Origin: JBBEAM01 sp040882845
GTDB taxonomy: Bacteria > Pseudomonadota > Alphaproteobacteria > Kiloniellales > DSM-21159
Length of the DNA stretch: 64,000 nt
Reading direction: 5' to 3'
Assembly (NCBI GenBank): GCA_040882845.1
Contig: JBBEAM010000007.1
Coordinates: 186,001-250,000, forward strand
Both the position numbers and the translations under genes were made by a program. This document shows positions 17,597-26,544 of this stretch, one piece after another (the stretch's first letter is position 1; each line of letters opens with the position of its first letter). Under the pieces are notes generated by a model. That model was not told the origin of the DNA. It searched no databases and saw nothing but the letters and a program-made list of their open reading frames with translations.

Positions 17597-18628
17597 ATGA
17601 AAATCAAAAACCTGGGTTTGGCGACCGCAGTAGGGGCGATGTTCGCCGCGTCGCCCGCGCTCGCAGAGGGCGAGTTGCACATCTACAACTGGGGCAACTA
17701 CACCAATCCCGAGCTGATCGAGAAGTTCACGCAGGAGTACGGCGTCGAGGTCACCATCGACGACTACGACTCCAACGAGACCATGCTGGCCAAGGTGCAG
17801 GGCGGCGGCACCGGCTACGACATCGTGGTGCCGGGCGACTACATGGTCACCATCATGCGCGAGCAGGACCTGCTGGCCGAGGTGCGTCCCGACCAGATGG
17901 AGAATTTCGAGAACCTTGAAGAGCGCTGGAAGGACGTGCCCTGGGATCCGGGCCGCCACTACAGCATTCCCTGGCAGTGGGGCACCACCGCCTTCACCGT
18001 CAACACGGCGGTCTACGACGGCGACATCGACACCCTGGAGATCCTGTTCGATCCGCCGGAGGTGCTGTCGGGCCGGATCAACATGCTGCTCGACATGAAC
18101 GACGTCATCAACGCCGGTCTGCGCTACCTCGACCTGCCGCGCTGCAACAAGAACAAGGAGGATCTACGCAAGCTGAACGATCTGCTGCAGGCCGCCAAGC
18201 CGCATTGGCGGACCATGGCCTACGGCACCATCGAGAAGCTGACCTCCGGCGACGTCGACGTCTCGCAGAACTGGAACGGCGCCTCGATGCGCGCCCGGCT
18301 CCAGGTGCCGACCCTGAAGTACGCCTATCCGGTTGAGGGCTTCACCGGCTGGATGGACAACGTCGCGGTGCTCAAGGACGCGCCCAACCTCGAGAACGCG
18401 AAGCTGTTCATGAACTTCATCATGGAGCCGGAGAACGCGGCCCTGATCTCCAACTTCGCGCGCTACGCCAACGGCGTGGAGGGCAGTGCGGAGTTCATGG
18501 ACCCGGAGATGGTCGAGGCGCCGGAGATCATCATGCCCGCCGACGCGCCGGACCCGGACTTCGTGCCGGCCTGCGACGAGGAAGTCGTGGCGCTCTACGA
18601 CCGGATCTGGACCAACCTGCAGAAGTAG
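17597..18628 (+). CDS. potD: spermidine/putrescine-type periplasmic binding protein
   Basis: A 343-residue receptor. The signal peptide ends at about residue 23 (ALA before EGELHIYN). HIYNWGNYTNPELIEKF and IDDYDSNETML are the conserved polyamine-receptor opening; WNGASMRARL and NWGNY supply probable ligand contacts. Start ATG 17597 follows a GGGAG ribosome site. It is the obvious partner of the PotABC genes, whereas the anchored paralogue at 12632 may be a second receptor. PotD versus PotF class is uncertain. Confidence 0.88.
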   Translation: MKIKNLGLATAVGAMFAASPALAEGELHIYNWGNYTNPELIEKFTQEYGVEVTIDDYDSNETMLAKVQGGGTGYDIVVPGDYMVTIMREQDLLAEVRPDQMENFENLEERWKDVPWDPGRHYSIPWQWGTTAFTVNTAVYDGDIDTLEILFDPPEVLSGRINMLLDMNDVINAGLRYLDLPRCNKNKEDLRKLNDLLQAAKPHWRTMAYGTIEKLTSGDVDVSQNWNGASMRARLQVPTLKYAYPVEGFTGWMDNVAVLKDAPNLENAKLFMNFIMEPENAALISNFARYANGVEGSAEFMDPEMVEAPEIIMPADAPDPDFVPACDEEVVALYDRIWTNLQK

Positions 18629-18665
18629 ACGGCGAAAGTCGGGGCGCCTTACGCCCGAAGTATTG

Positions 18666-18689
18666 CTTGGGGGGCTGCGGCCCCCCAAG
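18666..18689 (+). terminator. GC-rich hairpin after the potD-like gene
   Basis: CTTGGGGGGC (18666-18675) pairs perfectly with GCCCCCCAAG (18680-18689) over a 4-base loop TGCG. No T-run follows, so it may protect or attenuate mRNA between the receptor and the amidohydrolase rather than fully terminate. Confidence 0.5.
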
Positions 18690-18724
18690 TCATGTCCGGA
18701 ACAAGAAAAGCGAACGTGAGAGAG

Positions 18725-19762
18725 ATGCGGACGATCTACAGCGACGCGCACCAGAAGCACGCCGGGGCGATGGAGTTCGTCAACGGCCAGATGGTGCCGA
18801 TGTTCGAGAAGCCGGAGCGCATGGACATGGTCCTCAAGCGCATCACCGAGGTCGGCTTTGGCGACCTGCAGGGACCGGAGTCCTTCGGCCTGGGGCCGAT
18901 CCTGAAGGTTCATGACGCGGGCTACCTCGACTTCCTGCAGAACGCCTACGCCCGCTTCCGCGAGCATGGCGACGAGGGCGACTTCGCCTCCGGCTTCGTC
19001 TTCGCCATGCGCGGCCTGCGCCAGGCGCCCAATCCCAACATCTACGCCCAGTTCGGCTACTACAGCTTCGATCTCTCCGTGCCCTTCGTCGCCGGCACCT
19101 GGGAGGCGATCCAGGCCTCCTGCGATGTCGCGCTGACCGGCCGCAAGCTGCTGGGCGAGAGCGGCGCGCGCGCCGTTTTCTCGATCTGCCGGCCGCCGGG
19201 GCACCACGCCGGCGCCTCGCTGGCAGGCGGCTACTGCTATGTCAACAACGCCGCCGTGGCCGCCCAGGCCTTCCGCGACGACGGCGCCAAGCGGGTGGCG
19301 ATCCTCGATGTCGACTACCACCACGGCAACGGCACCCAGAACATCTTCTACGACCGCGACGACGTGCTCTTCGTCTCGCTGCACGGCCATCCCGACCAGG
19401 AGTATCCCTACTTCGCCGGCTATGCCGAGGAAACCGGAGCGGGCGAGGGCGAGGGCTACAACCTCAACTTCCCGCTGCGCTGGGGGACCGCCTGGGAAGG
19501 CTACGCCGAGGCGCTGCGCCGCGGAATCTCGCGGATTCAAGACTACAAGCCCGACGTGCTGGTGGTCTCTCTCGGCGTCGATACCTACAAGGAAGATCCG
19601 ATCTCCCATTTCAAACTCGACAGCGAAGACTATCTGAAGATGGGAGAAATGATTGCCGGGATCGGCCAGCCGACGCACTTCGTGATGGAAGGCGGCTATG
19701 CGGTCGAGGAGATCGGCATCAATGTCGTCAACACCCTGACCGGCTTCGAAAACGCCGGTTAG
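18725..19762 (+). CDS. aphA: acetylpolyamine amidohydrolase (class II histone-deacetylase family)
   Basis: A 345-residue zinc hydrolase. The catalytic His pair is in RPPGHHAG, zinc ligands are in DVDYHHGNGTQ and GVDTYKEDP, and a Tyr-containing GGYAVEEIG loop lies near the end. ATG 18725 (MRTIYSD) is preferred to 18692 because it has a GAGAG ribosome site and matches the family start. It removes acetyl groups from N-acetylputrescine or acetylcadaverine-type polyamines, so imported acetylpolyamines could be fed into catabolism. Its place beside the transporter supports this. Confidence 0.9.
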   Translation: MRTIYSDAHQKHAGAMEFVNGQMVPMFEKPERMDMVLKRITEVGFGDLQGPESFGLGPILKVHDAGYLDFLQNAYARFREHGDEGDFASGFVFAMRGLRQAPNPNIYAQFGYYSFDLSVPFVAGTWEAIQASCDVALTGRKLLGESGARAVFSICRPPGHHAGASLAGGYCYVNNAAVAAQAFRDDGAKRVAILDVDYHHGNGTQNIFYDRDDVLFVSLHGHPDQEYPYFAGYAEETGAGEGEGYNLNFPLRWGTAWEGYAEALRRGISRIQDYKPDVLVVSLGVDTYKEDPISHFKLDSEDYLKMGEMIAGIGQPTHFVMEGGYAVEEIGINVVNTLTGFENAG

Positions 19763-19787
19763 CCGTTCAACCCTGCACGAGGTCAGT

Positions 19788-20669
19788 TTGCCACAGCCGA
19801 AGAAATCCCTCTATGCCCGGATCAAGGCGGCCACCGTCGATCCGCTGCGCAACCCGCCGCCGCGGGTCAACGTTTTGCGCCTGTCCGGCGTCATCGCCGA
19901 CACCAACTCGCCGCTACGCGGCGGCATTTCCCTGAACAGTCTGGCCGGGCCGATCGAGCAAGCCTTCAAGGGCCGCAACCTCAAGGCCGTGGCGCTGGCG
20001 ATCAACTCGCCCGGCGGCTCGCCGGTGCAGTCGGCGCTGATCGCCCGGCGCCTGCGCGAGAAGGCGGCCGAAGCCGAGGTGCCGGTGATCGCCTTCTGCG
20101 AGGACGTCGCCGCCTCGGGCGGCTACTGGCTGGCCTGCGCCGCCGACGAGATCTACGCCGAGGACAACTCCATCGTCGGCTCGATCGGGGTGATCTCCGC
20201 CAGCTTCGGCTTCCAGGAGGCCATCGCCAAGCTCGGGGTCGAACGCCGGCTGTACACCGCCGGGGAGAAGAAATCCCTGCTCGATCCCTTCCAGGAGGCC
20301 GATCCCAAGGACGTCGCCCGCCTCAAGGCGATCCAGAAGGAGATGCACGAGTCCTTCAAGACCCTGGTGCGCGAGCGCCGCGGCGAACGCCTCACCGGCG
20401 CCGAGAAGACGCTGTTCAGCGGCGAGTTCTGGACCGGCCGCAAGGCGCTGGAGCTGGGTCTGGTCGACGGGCTTGCCGATCTGCGCAGCGAGCTGCGCCG
20501 GCGTTTCGGCGAGGAGCTGATCCTGCGCAAGGTCGAGCGCAAGAAAGGCCTGATCCCCAAGCGGCTCGGTATGGAGACGGGCTTCGGCTTCCCCGAGCCG
20601 GAAAGCTGGGGCGCCGGTCTGCTCGCCGCCGCCGAGCAGCGCGCCCTCTGGGGCCGCTTCGGGCTGTAG
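19788..20669 (+). CDS. S49-family serine peptidase (SppA/SohB-like)
   Basis: A 293-residue protein with a TTG start preceded by a GAGG site. It has the ClpP-like fold of signal-peptide peptidases: AINSPGGSPVQS, the nucleophile Ser110 in EDVAASGGYW, VGSIGVISASFG, and the general-base Lys in the KKS motif at about 161-162. There is no clear signal peptide or membrane helix, so it looks cytoplasmic or peripheral, shorter than SppA. Role is probably clearing peptide fragments. It converges on the next minus-strand gene. Confidence 0.85.
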   Translation: MPQPKKSLYARIKAATVDPLRNPPPRVNVLRLSGVIADTNSPLRGGISLNSLAGPIEQAFKGRNLKAVALAINSPGGSPVQSALIARRLREKAAEAEVPVIAFCEDVAASGGYWLACAADEIYAEDNSIVGSIGVISASFGFQEAIAKLGVERRLYTAGEKKSLLDPFQEADPKDVARLKAIQKEMHESFKTLVRERRGERLTGAEKTLFSGEFWTGRKALELGLVDGLADLRSELRRRFGEELILRKVERKKGLIPKRLGMETGFGFPEPESWGAGLLAAAEQRALWGRFGL

Positions 20670-20672
20670 CCG

Positions 20673-21902
20673 CTAGTCCAGCCAGTCCAGGCGCGCCTCG
20701 ACCGGCCCCTTGCCGTCGTTGAGGAAGAGCGCGTGCTTCTCCGCGAGGCTTTCCAGGAAGGGCAGGGGGTCGAAGCAGGCCTCCGGCGTGACGACCCCCC
20801 GCGCGGCGATCTTGCCGCCGAGGATCGCCTTGGCCGCCTCGCCGAAGCCGGCCGCCGTGCCGATGCCCTCGCGCGTCTCCAAGGTGGCGAAGTCCCAGCG
20901 GAAAGTGGCGACGATCCGGGCCGGTCTGCCGTCCTTCTCGCCGGTGGCGACGACGCTGTGCGGACGGTAGGCGGGGTCGCGTTCCCCGGCCAGCCAGCGC
21001 TCCGGCTGCTCGGCCAGCGCGGTGAAGACCTCGACCGCCGCGTCGGCGGCGACCACTTCGCCGGCGGCCATTCGGGTGCAAACCTGACGGATGAGCTGGT
21101 TGACCGGCGGCGGCGAGAGTGCGGCGACCGAAACCATTTCCCTCAGGCTGGTGAGCCTGCGCGGCAGGGTGACCGGCTCGGCGAAGCCGACCACGACCCC
21201 CTCCATCTCCGTGCCGCCCTCCGCATCCCCAGGCACCGGCAGGACCCGCTTTTCCGCGAAGGGGGCGGTCTCGCGCAGCGCGCCGTCGCGGTAGTAGCGC
21301 GGATTCTCGGCGAAGGCCTGCAGCACCGCCTGCATGGCACCGTTGACCCGCCCGCTCTGCTCGATCTCGGCCAGGCTCTCGCGGGCGTCGCCGAGCAGCG
21401 ACTCCACGTCCTCGATCCAGCCGGTCTCCAGGCGATCGCAGCGGTCGAGCCGCTCGGCGGCGTGGCGGCAAAGCAGGTTGTTGAGGCCCGGCGCCTCGCC
21501 CATGCCGATCAGCGCCGTCACCTCCGCCGTCTCGGCCCGGCCGGAAAGGCGCAGCGCCGCCTCTGCGGCGCGGCCGTCCTCGCTGTAGTCGAGGTAGTGC
21601 GCCCCGGCGGCGATGGCGGCCTCCAGGGCCGGCAGCAGGGTCAGGAAGTAGGGGCCGGTGGTGTTGAGCAGCAGCGCCGCGCCCTCCAGCAGAGGCCGCA
21701 GGCTGCCGGGCTCCCTGACATCGGCCTGCGCCGCGTGCCAGGCCGTTTGGGGATGGCTGGCGCTCAGCGCCGCGACCGTCGCCTCGGCGCCGGTCAGACT
21801 GCGCCCGGCGATGACGATTTCGCTGACCAGGCCGCTTTCGGCCAGAATTTCCAGCGCCGGGCGGCAGTAGCGTCCGGCGCCGCCCAGGGCGACGACTTTC
21901 AT
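20673..21902 (-). CDS. saccharopine-dehydrogenase-like NAD(P)-binding protein
   Basis: A 409-residue protein beginning MKVVALGGAGRYCRPALEIL, a Rossmann GxGxxG-type start, with a strong AGGAGG site just upstream that decides ATG 21902 over the longer frame. It continues with LLLNTTGPY and HYLDYSEDG, typical of the saccharopine dehydrogenase/trans-acting enoyl reductase family. The true substrate of such stand-alone members is usually unknown, and no lysine-pathway genes are adjacent. It is divergent from the hydroxyacid dehydrogenase. Confidence 0.8.
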   Translation of the reverse strand: MKVVALGGAGRYCRPALEILAESGLVSEIVIAGRSLTGAEATVAALSASHPQTAWHAAQADVREPGSLRPLLEGAALLLNTTGPYFLTLLPALEAAIAAGAHYLDYSEDGRAAEAALRLSGRAETAEVTALIGMGEAPGLNNLLCRHAAERLDRCDRLETGWIEDVESLLGDARESLAEIEQSGRVNGAMQAVLQAFAENPRYYRDGALRETAPFAEKRVLPVPGDAEGGTEMEGVVVGFAEPVTLPRRLTSLREMVSVAALSPPPVNQLIRQVCTRMAAGEVVAADAAVEVFTALAEQPERWLAGERDPAYRPHSVVATGEKDGRPARIVATFRWDFATLETREGIGTAAGFGEAAKAILGGKIAARGVVTPEACFDPLPFLESLAEKHALFLNDGKGPVEARLDWLD

Positions 21903-21947
21903 GTTTCCTCCTGGCATGCTTCGGTCGGGACTATAACCGCTCACGCC

Positions 21948-21995
21948 CTGCGCTGCAGGCGCTTTCCCGCCCTGGGCTGCAGACGCTTTCCCGCC
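21948..21995. repeat. two 24-base tandem repeats between divergent genes
   Basis: Units 21948-21971 and 21972-21995 match at 22 of 24 positions (each ends GACGCTTTCCCGCC or GGCGCTTTCCCGCC and contains CTGCAG). A third, degraded unit follows to about 22015. It sits between divergent dehydrogenase genes. Confidence 0.6.
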
Positions 21996-22081
21996 CGGCG
22001 CGGCAGGCGCGGCTTGAAAGCGAGGGCCGATACGGGTTTCTATGCGCTGCCGCGCGGCCCACGCCGAGCAAGGAGAGTCAG

Positions 22082-23047
22082 ATGTCCGATAAGCCCGTTC
22101 TGCTGATCACCCGCCGCCTGACCGATGCCGTCCACGCCCGGGCCGAACGCGACTACCGGGCCGTGCTCAATCTCGAGGATCGCGTGTTCACGCGCGAAGA
22201 ACTGATCGACCGCTGCCAGGAGGTCGATGCAGTGCTGCCCTGCCATTCGGAACGCTTCGACGCCGAGACGATCGCCGCCCTGCCGGAGCGGCTGAAGGTG
22301 ATCGCCAACCACTCGGTCGGGGTCGACCACGTCGATCTGGCGGCGGCCAAGGCGCGGGGAATCGTCGTCACCAACACCCCCGATGTGCTGTCCGATGCGA
22401 CCGCCGAGATCGCCATGCTCTGCATGCTCGGCGCCGCCCGCAGAGGGGCGGAGGGCAACCGCCTGCTGCGCGAGGGCCGCTGGGACTTCTGGTCGCCGGC
22501 CTTCATGGTCGGCCGGCAGGTGACCGGCAAGCGCTTTGCCGTGCTCGGCATGGGCCGGGTTGGCCAGGTGGCGGCCGAGCGGGCGCGCGGCTTCGGCATG
22601 GAGGTGCACTACCACAACCGCCGCCGACTTCCCCCGGATCAGGAGAAAGGCGCGGTTTTCCACGATTCCCTGAACAGCCTGCTGGCGGTCGCCGACGTCC
22701 TGTCGCTGCACTGCCCGGCAACGGACGAGACCAAAGGGGCGATCGATGCCGAGGCGCTGTCCTTGCTGCCGGAAGGGGCGATCCTGGTCAACACCGCCCG
22801 CGGCGACCTGATCGACGAATCGGCCCTGCTCGACGCCCTGACCTCGGGCCGGCTCTATGCTGCGGGACTCGATGTCTTCCGCGACGAGCCGGGGGGCAAT
22901 CCGGCGCTAGCGGCCCTGGAGAATGTCTTCCTGCTGCCGCACATCGGCTCGGCGACCCAGGAAACCCGCGATGCCATGGGATTTCGCGCTTTGGACAATC
23001 TTGACGCGGTCTTTGCCGGGGACGAACCCCGCGACCGCGTGGCCTGA
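22082..23047 (+). CDS. D-isomer 2-hydroxyacid dehydrogenase (glyoxylate/hydroxypyruvate reductase type)
   Basis: A 321-residue NAD(P)-dependent enzyme. The cofactor motif is VLGMGRVGQVAA; catalytic Arg, Glu and His are in VNTARGDLID, FRDEPGG and LLPHIGSAT. NHSVGVDHVD is the usual substrate-loop signature. An AAGGAGAG site precedes ATG 22082. It probably reduces glyoxylate or hydroxypyruvate, or oxidises a D-hydroxyacid brought in by the DctPQM system that follows. Confidence 0.9.
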   Translation: MSDKPVLLITRRLTDAVHARAERDYRAVLNLEDRVFTREELIDRCQEVDAVLPCHSERFDAETIAALPERLKVIANHSVGVDHVDLAAAKARGIVVTNTPDVLSDATAEIAMLCMLGAARRGAEGNRLLREGRWDFWSPAFMVGRQVTGKRFAVLGMGRVGQVAAERARGFGMEVHYHNRRRLPPDQEKGAVFHDSLNSLLAVADVLSLHCPATDETKGAIDAEALSLLPEGAILVNTARGDLIDESALLDALTSGRLYAAGLDVFRDEPGGNPALAALENVFLLPHIGSATQETRDAMGFRALDNLDAVFAGDEPRDRVA

Positions 23048-23170
23048 AACCGCCTGCTTGAGGGCGGCGCAGGCGCCGCGTAGCCTAAGCTGCTTGTAAT
23101 AGAGCCAACTTTGCTGAATATTTCATAAATCAAGGCAGAGACGTAAGCATTTGCCACAATAAACTACGGA

Positions 23171-23216
23171 AGTCGGGTTGCATTGCGGGCGAAAGTCGCG
23201 TTGCATTGCAGCCGAA
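23171..23216 (+). repeat. 23-base direct tandem repeat just before dctP
   Basis: Bases 23171-23193 and 23194-23216 match at 20 of 23 positions; the shared core is GTTGCATTGC. The repeat spacing equals about two helical turns and it ends 20 bases before the dctP start, so it could be a paired operator. Confidence 0.6.
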
Positions 23217-23236
23217 TGTGAACCTACAGGGAGGAA

Positions 23237-24388
23237 ATGATGGCAGACACGACACAAAAATCCACCGCACAGGAAACCACCCGCCGGGGCTTTCTCAAAA
23301 AGGGCGCCATGGCGGGCGGCGTCGTCGCCGGCAGTGCGATCGGCGCGCCGGCCGTGCTCGCCCAGAGCCCGCTCGTCGTCAAGATGCAGACATCCTGGCC
23401 GTCCTCGGACATCTGGATGGACTTTGCACAGCAGTACGTCGATCGGGTCGAGGCGATGTCGGGCGGCCGCCTGACAATCGATCTGCTTCCCGCCGGCGCC
23501 GTGGTCGGTGCCTTCCAGGTGCTGGACGCGGTCAACGACGGCGTGCTCGACGCGGCGCATACCGTTCCGGTTTACTGGTACGGCAAGAACAAGGCCGCTT
23601 CGCTGTTCGGCACCGGTCCGGTGTTCGGCGGCTCGGCGACCACCATGCTGGCCTGGTTCCATCAGGGCGGCGGTAAGGATTTCTATCGCGAGCTGACCCA
23701 GGACATCATGGGCCTGAACGTTTACGGCTTCATGGGCTTCCCGATGCCGGCCCAGCCTTTCGGCTGGTTCAAGGGCGAGGTCAACTCGGTAAGCGACATC
23801 GAGGGCTTCAAGTACCGCACCGTCGGCCTCGCGGCCGATCTGCTGCAGTCCATGGGCATGAGCGTCGCCCAGCTTCCGGGCGGCGAGATCGTGCCGGCCA
23901 TGGAGCGCGGCGTGATCGACGCCTTCGAGTTCAACAACCCCTCCTCGGACATGCGTTTCGGCGCCCAGGATGTGGCCAAGAACTACTACCTCTCGTCCTA
24001 CCATCAGGCTTCGGAGAGCTTCGAGTTCCTGTTCAACAAGGACTTCCTCGACGATCTCGAGCCCGACCTGCGGGCGATTCTCGAGTACGGCGTCGAGGCA
24101 ACGTCGACCTCGAACACCGCGCTGGCCCTGGATAACTACTCTTCCGATCTGCAGAAGCTGCAGGAGGAGCACGGCGTCACGGTTCATCGTACCTCGGAGG
24201 AGATCCTGGCGGCCCAGCTCGAGGCCTGGGACACCCTGATCACCGAGCTCGAAAACGACGAGTTCATGAAGCGGGTGATGGACAGCCAGCGCGAGTGGGT
24301 CGACCGCGTCACCTACTACGAGTTGATGAACGCGCCCGACTACGCGCTTGCTTACGATCACTACTTCCCGAACAAGCTGAAGCTCTAA
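23237..24388 (+). CDS. dctP: TRAP transporter receptor, DctP family, Tat-exported
   Basis: A 383-residue receptor with twin arginines at 16-17 (TTRRGFLKKG), hydrophobic core and cleavage after about residue 42 (VLA before QSP). The mature domain has MQTSWPSSDIWMDFAQQ and the EVNSVSDIEGFKYR-type helix-strand of DctP receptors, related to the mannitol/chloroaromatic subgroup. Tat export implies folding before secretion. ATG 23237 or 23240 may be used behind GGGAGG. It is the first gene of dctP-dctQ-dctM-amidase. Confidence 0.92.
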   Translation: MMADTTQKSTAQETTRRGFLKKGAMAGGVVAGSAIGAPAVLAQSPLVVKMQTSWPSSDIWMDFAQQYVDRVEAMSGGRLTIDLLPAGAVVGAFQVLDAVNDGVLDAAHTVPVYWYGKNKAASLFGTGPVFGGSATTMLAWFHQGGGKDFYRELTQDIMGLNVYGFMGFPMPAQPFGWFKGEVNSVSDIEGFKYRTVGLAADLLQSMGMSVAQLPGGEIVPAMERGVIDAFEFNNPSSDMRFGAQDVAKNYYLSSYHQASESFEFLFNKDFLDDLEPDLRAILEYGVEATSTSNTALALDNYSSDLQKLQEEHGVTVHRTSEEILAAQLEAWDTLITELENDEFMKRVMDSQREWVDRVTYYELMNAPDYALAYDHYFPNKLKL

Positions 24389-24417
24389 GTTCCGCTTCTA
24401 ATAGTTCGCTTTACCTG

Positions 24418-24474
24418 CGGGCCGGGGGGGGGGGGAAAACCCCCNNNNNNNNNNGCGATAACGCCGCCGGCCCG
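24418..24474. other. assembly gap (10 N) inside a G-rich inverted repeat between dctP and dctQ
   Basis: Ns occupy 24445-24454. The left side has 13 consecutive G, AAAA and a C-run; CGGGCCGG at 24418-24425 is the exact reverse complement of CCGGCCCG at 24467-24474. A long GC hairpin probably stopped sequencing. The real sequence and length here are unknown. Confidence 0.85.
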
Positions 24475-24506
24475 GCTTCGCGAATGCCTCAGCAGTAGAG
24501 GACGGG

Positions 24507-25079
24507 ATGCAAGCCTTCATTCACTTCGCCGATTCGCTCTCGGCCTGGTTCGGCAAGGCCTTCGGATGGCTGATCATCCTGATGACTTTCGGCGTCAGCT
24601 ACGAGGTCATCGTCCGCTACCTGTTCAATTCGCCGACGCCCTGGTCGCTCGACGTCTCCTTCATCATGTACGGTACGCTGTTCATGATGGGCGGGGCCTA
24701 TACCCTCTCGACCGAAGGCCATGTGCGCGGCGATTTCATCTATCGCCTGTGGCGGCCGCGCACCCAGGCGACGGTCGATCTCGTGCTCTATCTGCTGTTC
24801 TTCTTTCCTGGCGTCACGGCGTTGATCTTCGCCGGCTGGAAGTACGGTGTGCGTTCCTGGGGATACCTCGAGACCAGCGTCAACAGCCCGGCGGGCGTGC
24901 CGGTATTCCAATTCAAGATGGCGATCGTCGCGGCAGGCCTTCTGCTGTTCATCCAGGGCATGGCGCAGGTCTGCAAGTGCATCGTCTGCCTGCGTGAGGG
25001 CCATTGGCCGCGAATCGAGGACGATGTGAAGGAAACCGAGGAAGCCTTGGCGGAGCGCTACGCCAAGGGAGAGCTCTAG
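24507..25079 (+). CDS. dctQ: TRAP transporter small permease, DctQ
   Basis: A 190-residue four-helix membrane protein. The features SYEVIVRYLFNSPTPWSLDVS near residue 32 and MGGAYTLSTEGHVRGDFIY are typical of DctQ subunits. It starts after the gapped intergenic region and leads dctM by 49 bases. It associates with DctM in the inner membrane. Confidence 0.92.
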   Translation: MQAFIHFADSLSAWFGKAFGWLIILMTFGVSYEVIVRYLFNSPTPWSLDVSFIMYGTLFMMGGAYTLSTEGHVRGDFIYRLWRPRTQATVDLVLYLLFFFPGVTALIFAGWKYGVRSWGYLETSVNSPAGVPVFQFKMAIVAAGLLLFIQGMAQVCKCIVCLREGHWPRIEDDVKETEEALAERYAKGEL

Positions 25080-25128
25080 ACCCAGCGCCGCCGATCGACG
25101 TCATTCGTTTGCACACGGAGCACCCAAC

Positions 25129-26544
25129 GTGACCGATCCCCAAGTCGCCCTGACGATGCTCGGCATCTTCATCATGCTGGTGTTCCTCGGCTTTCCCATC
25201 GCCTTCACCCTGATGGCGCTGGGCATCGGCTTCGGGTACTTCGCTTACTTCGACGCCGGCAGGATGTGGCGCGGTTTCAACCGGCTGACCGAGGATGCCG
25301 ACACCTGGACCAGTCTCACGGCCTGGATCGACGGCTTCTTCAACAACCGGATCTTCGACCTCTTCGTCAATCAGACCTATACGGTGATGTCGAACGAGGT
25401 GCTGACGGCAGTGCCGCTGTTCCTCTTCATGGGCTACATCGTCGAGCGCGCGAACATCGTCAGCCGGCTGTTCTCGACCCTCAACATCGCCGCCAAGCGG
25501 GTGCCCGGATCGATGGGGGTCGCCGCCCTGATCACCTGCGCGCTCTTCGCCACGGCGACCGGCATCGTCGGCGCGGTGGTGACGCTGATGGGGCTGCTGG
25601 CGCTGCCGGCCATGCTCAAGGTCCGCTACGACCACAAGTTCGCCTCGGGGATCATCTGCGCGGGCGGGACGCTGGGTATCCTGATCCCGCCTTCGATCAT
25701 GCTGATCGTCTACGCCGCCTCCTCGGGCGTCTCCATCGTGCGGCTATACGCCGGCGCCCTGCTGCCCGGCCTGGTGCTGGTCGGGCTCTATCTGCTCTAC
25801 GTGATCGGCCGTGCGACCCTGCAGCCCTCGGTCGCGCCGCGGCCGACCAAGGACGAGGTGCCGGACGTTCCGGCGGTCAAGCTCGTCATCATGCTGATGA
25901 CCTCCTTCTTCCCGCTCGCTTTCCTGATCCTCGCGGTGCTCGGCTCGATCCTGTTCGGCCTGGCGACGCCGACCGAGGCGGCGGCGATCGGCGCTCTCGG
26001 CGGCATGGTGCTGGCGATTGCCTACCGCGCGCTGACCTTTCAGCGGCTGCGCGAATCGGTCTATCTCACCGTCCGGACCACGGCGATGGTCTGCTGGCTT
26101 TTCGTCGGCTCCTATACCTTCTCCTCGGTGTTTTCCTACCTCGGCGGCGAGCACCTCATCTCCGAGTTCGTCCAGGGTCTCGACCTCTCGCCGCTCGCCT
26201 TCCTGCTGCTTGCCCAGCTGATCATCTTCCTGCTCGGCTGGCCGCTGGAGTGGTCGGAGATCATCATCATCTTCGTGCCGATCTTCTTGCCGCTGCTCGC
26301 GCTGTTCGGGATCGATCCGCTGTTCTTCGGTGTGCTGGTGGCGCTCAACCTGCAGACCAGCTTCCTGACGCCGCCGATGGCGATGTCGGCCTATTACCTC
26401 AAGGGGATCGCGCCGCCTGAAATACGCCTGACCGAGATCTTCGCCGGCGTCATGCCCTTCCTGTTCATGGTCTTCATCGCCATGGCCCTGATCTACATCT
26501 TCCCCGGCCTGGTCTTCGACCTTCCCAAGCTGTTCTATGGCTGA
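25129..26544 (+). CDS. dctM: TRAP transporter large permease, DctM
   Basis: A 471-residue membrane protein with about 12 to 13 helices and a GTG start behind ACGGAGC. The family motifs are present: an ATATGIVGAVVTLMG loop, GGTLGILIPPSI, and LQTSFLTPPMAMSAYYL near the end. An insertion of about 45 residues between the first helices (the WRGFNRLTEDADTWTS region) is seen in the DctM subgroup linked to Tat-exported receptors. It overlaps the amidase by 8 bases. Confidence 0.93.
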   Translation: MTDPQVALTMLGIFIMLVFLGFPIAFTLMALGIGFGYFAYFDAGRMWRGFNRLTEDADTWTSLTAWIDGFFNNRIFDLFVNQTYTVMSNEVLTAVPLFLFMGYIVERANIVSRLFSTLNIAAKRVPGSMGVAALITCALFATATGIVGAVVTLMGLLALPAMLKVRYDHKFASGIICAGGTLGILIPPSIMLIVYAASSGVSIVRLYAGALLPGLVLVGLYLLYVIGRATLQPSVAPRPTKDEVPDVPAVKLVIMLMTSFFPLAFLILAVLGSILFGLATPTEAAAIGALGGMVLAIAYRALTFQRLRESVYLTVRTTAMVCWLFVGSYTFSSVFSYLGGEHLISEFVQGLDLSPLAFLLLAQLIIFLLGWPLEWSEIIIIFVPIFLPLLALFGIDPLFFGVLVALNLQTSFLTPPMAMSAYYLKGIAPPEIRLTEIFAGVMPFLFMVFIAMALIYIFPGLVFDLPKLFYG

